From contig JAEYDD010000044.1 of NCBI GenBank assembly GCA_023404095.1, positions 1 through 37,640 on the forward strand: a stretch of 37,640 nucleotides of DNA, written 5' to 3'. The notes under the pieces were generated by a model. It saw only the letters and a list, made by a program, of their open reading frames with translations, was not told the DNA's origin and made no database searches. Both the position numbers and the translations under genes were made by a program. This DNA comes from Pseudomonadota bacterium (GTDB lineage Bacteria > Pseudomonadota > Alphaproteobacteria > Rhizobiales > Rhizobiaceae). Shown here piece after piece: positions 33,648 through 37,640 of the stretch (positions are counted from its first letter, which is position 1; every line of letters starts with the position of its first letter).

Positions 33648-33732
33648 GTCAATTGGATTTCGGCCGGCTAATCGGCTGATTGTTTTCGTCGCATATCGGT
33701 GTCAACCCGATTCAACACAGAGGCACCACATC

Positions 33733-34356
33733 ATGAACGTCCTCCACATCGACTCCGGCATTCTCGGAGACCACTCCGTTTCCCGTCGCCTGACGGCAGC
33801 CATCGTCGCGCAGATCAAGGCTGATGACCCGTCCGCAACCGTGACCTATCGCGACCTTGTCGCCGAGGCGCTGCCGCACCTGACCGGCGCCCATCTGATG
33901 GCCGCCAACGCCAAGCCCGGTGAACTGGATGCGCAGGTTGCAGCCGACGTCAGGAACAGCGCCGTCGTTCTCGACGAGTTCCTCGCCGCCGATACCGTCG
34001 TCGTCGGCGCGCCGATGTACAATTTCTCGCTGCCGAGCCAGTTGAAGGCATGGATCGACCGCATCGCGGTGGCAGGCAAGACGTTCCGCTATACCGCGAA
34101 TGGCCCGGAAGGGCTTGCAACCGGCAAGAAGGTGATCGTCGTCTCCACGCGCGGCGGCCACTACAGCAGCGGGCCGGCGGCGGCCATGGACCATCAGGAA
34201 AGCTACCTGACGGCGGTGTTCGGCTTCATCGGCATCACCGACGTCGAATTCGTCCGTGCGGAGGGCCTGAACCTCGGCGCGGACCAGAAGGCGACGGCCA
34301 TTTCCGAGGCCGAGGCGACGATCTCCGGCCTCGGCTCGCTGAAGCTGGCAGGCTGA
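33733..34356 (+). CDS. azoR: FMN-dependent NADH-azoreductase
   Basis: The 207-residue flavodoxin-like enzyme reduces azo compounds and quinones with NADH and FMN. It shows the FMN phosphate loop region (HIDSGILGDHSVSRRL), the APMYNFSLPSQLKAWIDRI block that stacks on flavin, and the VSTRGGHYSSGP loop. ATG 33733 is the natural start. The frame extends far upstream across a tRNA and other genes, which is only a shadow. It is divergent from its likely LysR regulator. Confidence 0.93.
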   Translation: MNVLHIDSGILGDHSVSRRLTAAIVAQIKADDPSATVTYRDLVAEALPHLTGAHLMAANAKPGELDAQVAADVRNSAVVLDEFLAADTVVVGAPMYNFSLPSQLKAWIDRIAVAGKTFRYTANGPEGLATGKKVIVVSTRGGHYSSGPAAAMDHQESYLTAVFGFIGITDVEFVRAEGLNLGADQKATAISEAEATISGLGSLKLAG

Positions 34357-34516
34357 GAAGAGGCAGGCTGAACGCATCGAGTGAAATTTTTCGGCCCGTC
34401 GGACAGGCGTTCGGCGGGCCAAATGCCGTGTTCGGCGCCGTGCTGTGTCTCGTTGTCTCGACAGCGGCGGGAAAGGGACTACACTGCTGGGCGGAGAGGG
34501 TGCGCGGAGGCGATCG

Positions 34517-34792
34517 ATGCGGCTCTTGCTTTGCCTGGTGGTATTTCTGTTTGTTCTGGTGGACGCTGCCGCGTGGGCGGCGGACAAGGGGCAGCACACC
34601 GGCTGCACCTGCCGCAACCGCGACGGCAGCCGCCATCAGTTGGGGGCGGTGGCGTGCCTCAATGTCGATGGCCGGCGCTATCTCGCCCGCTGCGAGATGG
34701 CGCTGAATGTCCCCAACTGGAAGAAGGTGCAGGACGAATGTCCTGCGGCTGCCGCCGCGGGGCAGCCTCCAGCAACCCCCGCTGCCTTGTGA
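34517..34792 (+). CDS. small Cys-rich secreted protein, unknown
   Basis: The 91-residue protein starts at ATG 34517, after a GGAGG, rather than at an upstream start. A signal peptide (LLLCLVVFLFVLVDAAA, then WA-ADKG) is followed by a short mature part with five Cys, including a CTC pair, and an Ala/Pro tail. Disulphide-stabilised periplasmic proteins of this size are common in rhizobia. No family is recognised. Confidence 0.7.
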   Translation: MRLLLCLVVFLFVLVDAAAWAADKGQHTGCTCRNRDGSRHQLGAVACLNVDGRRYLARCEMALNVPNWKKVQDECPAAAAAGQPPATPAAL

Positions 34793-34877
34793 GTGCGATG
34801 GCCTGACGCCGGCCGCCCACGGCGAACGTGTTGGCGATGCGCATGTGCTGGTCGCCTATCCTGGCCGGGGCGGAGAA

Positions 34878-35753
34878 CTATTTTGCCAGATACTGCCGCG
34901 CCGCATAGAGCGCGATGGCCGCGGCGTTCGAAACGTTCAGCGACTTGATTGCGCCCGGCATGTCGAGGCGGGCCAGCGCCTTGCAGGTCGCTCTCGTCTT
35001 CTGTCGCAAGCCCTTGCCCTCCGATCCGAGCACCAGCGCGACCTTGTCGCCGGAAAGCGTGGCCTCGAACGGCGCCGGCCCTTCCGAATCGAGGCCGATC
35101 GAGGTGAAACCGAGAGCGTGCAACTCCTCCAAAGCGTCCGCAAGGTTTGTGATCTGGATGTAGGGGATCAGTTCGAGCGCCCCGGAGGCCGACTTTGCGA
35201 GCACGCCCGACTCGGTGGGGGAATGGCGCATGGTGGTGATGACGGCGCCGGCGCCGAAGGCAACCGCCGTGCGCAGGATCGCGCCGACATTGTGCGGATC
35301 CGTCACCTGGTCGAGCACAAGGATCAGAGGGCTCTCCTTGAGCGCGCCAAGCCTGCGAACCGGCAGTGGCCGTGTCTCGAGCATCACCCCTTGATGGATC
35401 GCCTCCGGCCCGAGGATCTTGTCGATATCGGACGGCATGACGCTTTCCACAGGATAGGGGAGCGCCGCGGGGTCGGGCAGGTCGAGGCGTTGGGCGGCAT
35501 TCTGCGTGACCGACAGCCGGATGATCTGCCGTTCCGGATTGTCGAGCGCGGCGCGCACCGTATGAAGGCCGTACAGGAACACCTGGTCTGGCGCGAGCAC
35601 CGGCGCCTTCCAGCCTTCCGCCTGCTTGTGGCGGCGGTCGCTCTTCGGCGTCGGTATTTCGCCGCGTTCGCGCTTCTGGTCGCGGTGCGCGCGCCGAAGC
35701 TTTGCGTAATGGGTGTCTTTGGCGCTCTTGCCGCCGGCGTCATCTTTGCTCAT
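34878..35753 (-). CDS. rlmB: 23S rRNA 2'-O-methyltransferase, TrmH/RlmB family
   Basis: The 291-residue SPOUT enzyme methylates 23S rRNA (G2251 in E. coli numbering). The three SPOUT motifs are clear: DQVTDPHNVGAILRTAVAFG, LVLGSEGKGLRQKT and MPGAIKSLNVSNAAAIALY, which builds the trefoil-knot SAM pocket. A basic N-terminal extension (KLRRAHRDQKRERG) precedes a small substrate-binding domain (FLYGLHTVRAAL). It is divergent from the tRNA-Tyr/tRNA-Gly unit. Confidence 0.95.
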   Translation of the reverse strand: MSKDDAGGKSAKDTHYAKLRRAHRDQKRERGEIPTPKSDRRHKQAEGWKAPVLAPDQVFLYGLHTVRAALDNPERQIIRLSVTQNAAQRLDLPDPAALPYPVESVMPSDIDKILGPEAIHQGVMLETRPLPVRRLGALKESPLILVLDQVTDPHNVGAILRTAVAFGAGAVITTMRHSPTESGVLAKSASGALELIPYIQITNLADALEELHALGFTSIGLDSEGPAPFEATLSGDKVALVLGSEGKGLRQKTRATCKALARLDMPGAIKSLNVSNAAAIALYAARQYLAK

Positions 35754-35853
35754 AGCGCCTTATAGCTTCCGGTGCGGATTGCGCAATTCCATTGATCGTG
35801 CCGGGGGCGGGGAAGGCGATGCATTTTTTCCCAACTTTTTCCAAGGCACTGTG

Positions 35854-35882
35854 TTGACAGGAAGAAACGGGGCGGTCATATA
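35854..35882 (+). promoter_or_regulatory. sigma-70 type promoter for the tRNA-Tyr/tRNA-Gly unit
   Basis: A perfect TTGACA (-35, 35854-35859) and CATATA (-10, 35877-35882) are separated by 17 bases, with a start expected near 35890, about 80 bases before tRNA-Tyr. Confidence 0.75.
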
Positions 35883-35970
35883 CCCGGCGCAGATCGAAGG
35901 GGCGCACTGCTCCGGCAGAAACGAGACTTCGATCTGAACATACTTGGTCGCTTGATCCCGACGGAATAAT

Positions 35971-36055
35971 GGAGGGATGCCCGAGTGGTTAAAGGGGACG
36001 GACTGTAAATCCGTTGGCTCAGCCTACGTTGGTTCAAATCCAACTCCCTCCACCA
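35971..36055 (+). tRNA. tRNA-Tyr (anticodon GTA)
   Basis: The 85-base gene starts GGAGGGA and ends TCCCTCC-A with encoded CCA. The anticodon loop reads CTGTAAA, so the anticodon is GTA. The long variable arm (TTGGCTCAGCCTACG region) is that expected for tRNA-Tyr. Confidence 0.97.
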
Positions 36056-36081
36056 TTCTGTCACGAGGATCGGACCACGCC

Positions 36082-36155
36082 GCGGGTATAGCTCAATGGT
36101 AGAGCAGCAGCCTTCCAAGCTGAATACGCGGGTTCGATTCCCGCTACCCGCTCCA
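36082..36155 (+). tRNA. tRNA-Gly (anticodon TCC)
   Basis: The 74-base gene starts GCGGGTA and ends TACCCGC-T with encoded CCA. The loop CTTCCAA gives anticodon TCC, reading GGA. It is 26 bases after tRNA-Tyr and probably in the same transcript. Confidence 0.97.
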
Positions 36156-36215
36156 ACCTTTTCAAATACTTGACATTGTCGATTGTCACTCGTTTCGCTG
36201 GCGGTAGGTGTGGTG

Positions 36216-37139
36216 TCAGAGCTGTTGTCCGAAGCGTTGTTCCTCCAGCGCCTTTTGCAGAGCGCTTGACGGGGGGAGGTCGAAGCGCCCCATCTGCTGT
36301 TCCAGCCAGTCGAGATGCACGAGGCGAATCTCGACGGGAACCCGCTTGAGGCCGAGGCCGATTGCGGCTGCCAGGCGATGTTTTCCAGACGTGTGACGCA
36401 CGAGGCGCCCATCGGCGCCGATGGCTATCCCAATGTCGCGTTCGACAAGGTCGTGCCAGAGGGATCGGAAGCCACGGTGTCGCCGGCCCGTGTCGGCCGA
36501 GCGTTGGAACCGGTTGCGCGGCAGGACGCCGGCGCGCTCGATGTTGTCGATCAGGTCGACGTAGTAGCGGAAATAGGCGTCGATCTTCTCGATCGTGTCG
36601 AGCCGTCCTCCGTTGCGGCGAACGGGACGCTTCTGCCGCAGCGACTGCACGTATGAACGGTAATGCCGCCCCTCCCGGAAATTATGCCGCGTGCCACAGA
36701 TCTCAACGATCTCGCGGTGGGCCGGGGAGTGCGCCAGGGGCGAGAGCCGTCCGCTCCAGTCGTCCGCGTCCAGAAAGTGGTCGCCGATCCAGTGCCAGCG
36801 ACCTTCGTGGTCGAGATGCTTTTCATCCAGCCGGTGGGTGAGTGTGCCAGGATCGATCTCGATGAAGAGCCGATGGCTGAAGTGGGCCTGCGCCTGCCCG
36901 GGAGACACGGCGCCACCGCTTCTCTCCCTGGCAAGGGTTGCGGTGGTGCGGTCGAACCTCAGCGGGAAGGCGAACCAGGCCGCGATCGTGTGGAAGGAGA
37001 GGTAACCGGCGGCGTGCGAAAGCGGCCCGGGTCGCAAGCGGCGGGGGACCTTGACGTCCGACCTCAAACCGCCACGCCGGCTCGAATTGCCGGTAGGGCG
37101 ATCGGCTCCGTCAGATATGGTGTGCCCGGACGGAATCAT
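36216..37139 (-). CDS. hypothetical protein with ParB-like segment
   Basis: The 307-residue protein starts at ATG 37139 with only a weak ribosome binding site. Residues about 225-275 read like the ParB-like fold (IGIAIGADGRLVRHTSGKHR with a following LAAAIGLGLKRVPVEI), including a GKHR in place of the usual GxxR box. The first 60 residues are basic and low in complexity, then a WHWIGDHFL and Tyr-rich region. It sits on the opposite strand between tRNA-Gly and tuf, a pair usually close in alphaproteobacteria. Confidence 0.65.
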   Translation of the reverse strand: MIPSGHTISDGADRPTGNSSRRGGLRSDVKVPRRLRPGPLSHAAGYLSFHTIAAWFAFPLRFDRTTATLARERSGGAVSPGQAQAHFSHRLFIEIDPGTLTHRLDEKHLDHEGRWHWIGDHFLDADDWSGRLSPLAHSPAHREIVEICGTRHNFREGRHYRSYVQSLRQKRPVRRNGGRLDTIEKIDAYFRYYVDLIDNIERAGVLPRNRFQRSADTGRRHRGFRSLWHDLVERDIGIAIGADGRLVRHTSGKHRLAAAIGLGLKRVPVEIRLVHLDWLEQQMGRFDLPPSSALQKALEEQRFGQQL

Positions 37140-37513
37140 CTCGTCTCACGCTTGATCTGACCTGATGGATCCCAACTGTTTCACGCGGCAACAGGCTGCG
37201 CAATACAGTTTTTTGGCGGCGCCAATCCGGCGCGATCTCACGCGGAATCCTGCATTTGCAAACTCTACGCGTTCGAAGTTAATCAGAATAATTAAGCAAC
37301 GAGGCTAATATGCCACTATACAATGAAGAATCACATTGACCTGCTTTTGCTGCCGCCGTCATCCGGCGGCGTGGCGAAGCGGTTGCGTCACCGTCTCCGG
37401 CCTGCCCGTCACCCATGCATTTAGAGCTTGCGCATTCCTTGCGAAAGCCTTAAACGGCAGCCAAACCGGGAAGGGCCGGTTAAGCCCAAAGTTCGTTCAC
37501 AGGAAGAATAAAC
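37140..37513. other. tuf upstream region
   Basis: No gene is seen. The left part is AT-rich (near 37270-37330). A CCGCCG/CGGCGG hairpin lies near 37354-37370. A promoter-like pair TTGCGC (37428-37433) and TTAAAC (37450-37455), with 16 bases between, is a weak candidate for tuf. tuf mRNA may also be fed from further upstream. Confidence 0.35.
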
Positions 37514-37640
37514 ATGGCAAAAGGTAAGTTTGAGCGCAACAAGCCTCACGTAAACATTGGCACGATCGGCCACGTTGACCATGGCAAGACGTCGCTGACG
37601 GCGGCGATCACGAAGTACTTCGGCGAGTTCAAGGCGTACG
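37514..37640 (+). CDS. tuf: elongation factor Tu, 5' end (cut by window edge)
   Basis: Forty-two codons are visible from ATG 37514, which follows an AGGAAGAA site. The sequence MAKGKFERNKPHVNIGTIGH then contains the P-loop GHVDHGKTSLTAAI of the GTPase, as expected at the start of EF-Tu. EF-Tu carries aminoacyl-tRNA to the ribosome. The rest lies right of the window. Confidence 0.98.
   Translation, partial: MAKGKFERNKPHVNIGTIGHVDHGKTSLTAAITKYFGEFKAY

Noticed and set aside
34707..35765. 352-codon plus-strand frame over rlmB
   Set aside because: Antisense of a clear SPOUT methyltransferase gene.
37336..37527. 63-codon plus-strand frame overlapping the tuf start
   Set aside because: It lies in the tuf leader, in another frame, with random composition.

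Overview
The window looks like a chromosomal segment of a Rhizobiaceae-type alphaproteobacterium. It is GC-rich. It carries a conserved translation block (rlmB, tRNA-Tyr, tRNA-Gly, then the start of tuf) and several small gene families typical of rhizobia (DUF6894, the adenylate-cyclase-like winged-helix regulator, cold-shock and RlpA-like proteins). The genus cannot be fixed from sequence inspection alone.

Positions about 1-1700 hold small cargo-type genes: the end of a gene cut by the window edge, a disordered small protein, a small acidic protein and a YfbU-family protein. Positions about 1790-25550 are the late half of a siphovirus (HK97-like) prophage read rightwards: HNH endonuclease, small and large terminase, portal, protease, capsid, head-tail connectors, tail tube, frameshifted tail chaperone, tape measure, distal tail and hub genes, a 1536-residue tail tip/fibre protein, tail-fibre accessory genes, then lysis genes (GH19 endolysin and a spanin-like membrane protein). 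No integrase, repressor or replication genes are visible, so the early half should lie left of the window. Five small genes on the opposite strand are scattered through the lysis region like morons.

Positions about 25950-32300 are a mixed region: a stand-alone RNA polymerase alpha-CTD-like protein, DUF6894, a CxxC protein, a membrane winged-helix regulator, a Nudix hydrolase, a small membrane protein, a cold-shock protein, an RlpA-like protein, a ParB-like DUF6551 protein and a lipoprotein. An unannotated small RNA candidate with three hairpins lies at about 30674-30759 on the minus strand.

Positions 32526-37640 are core chromosome: tRNA-Thr(TGT), a divergent LysR regulator and azoreductase pair, a small secreted protein, rlmB, tRNA-Tyr(GTA), tRNA-Gly(TCC), a ParB-like gene and the 5' end of tuf. 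The accessory DNA lies on the 3' side of tRNA-Thr, which makes that tRNA a candidate integration target.

The most interesting points are the sRNA candidate, the orphan alpha-CTD protein with a hairpin touching its start codon, the peptidase domain inside the tape measure protein, the decapeptide-repeat tail fibre with duplicated binding-type domains, the in-frame endolysin/membrane-protein fusion, and the canonical -1 slippery site in the tail chaperone gene.
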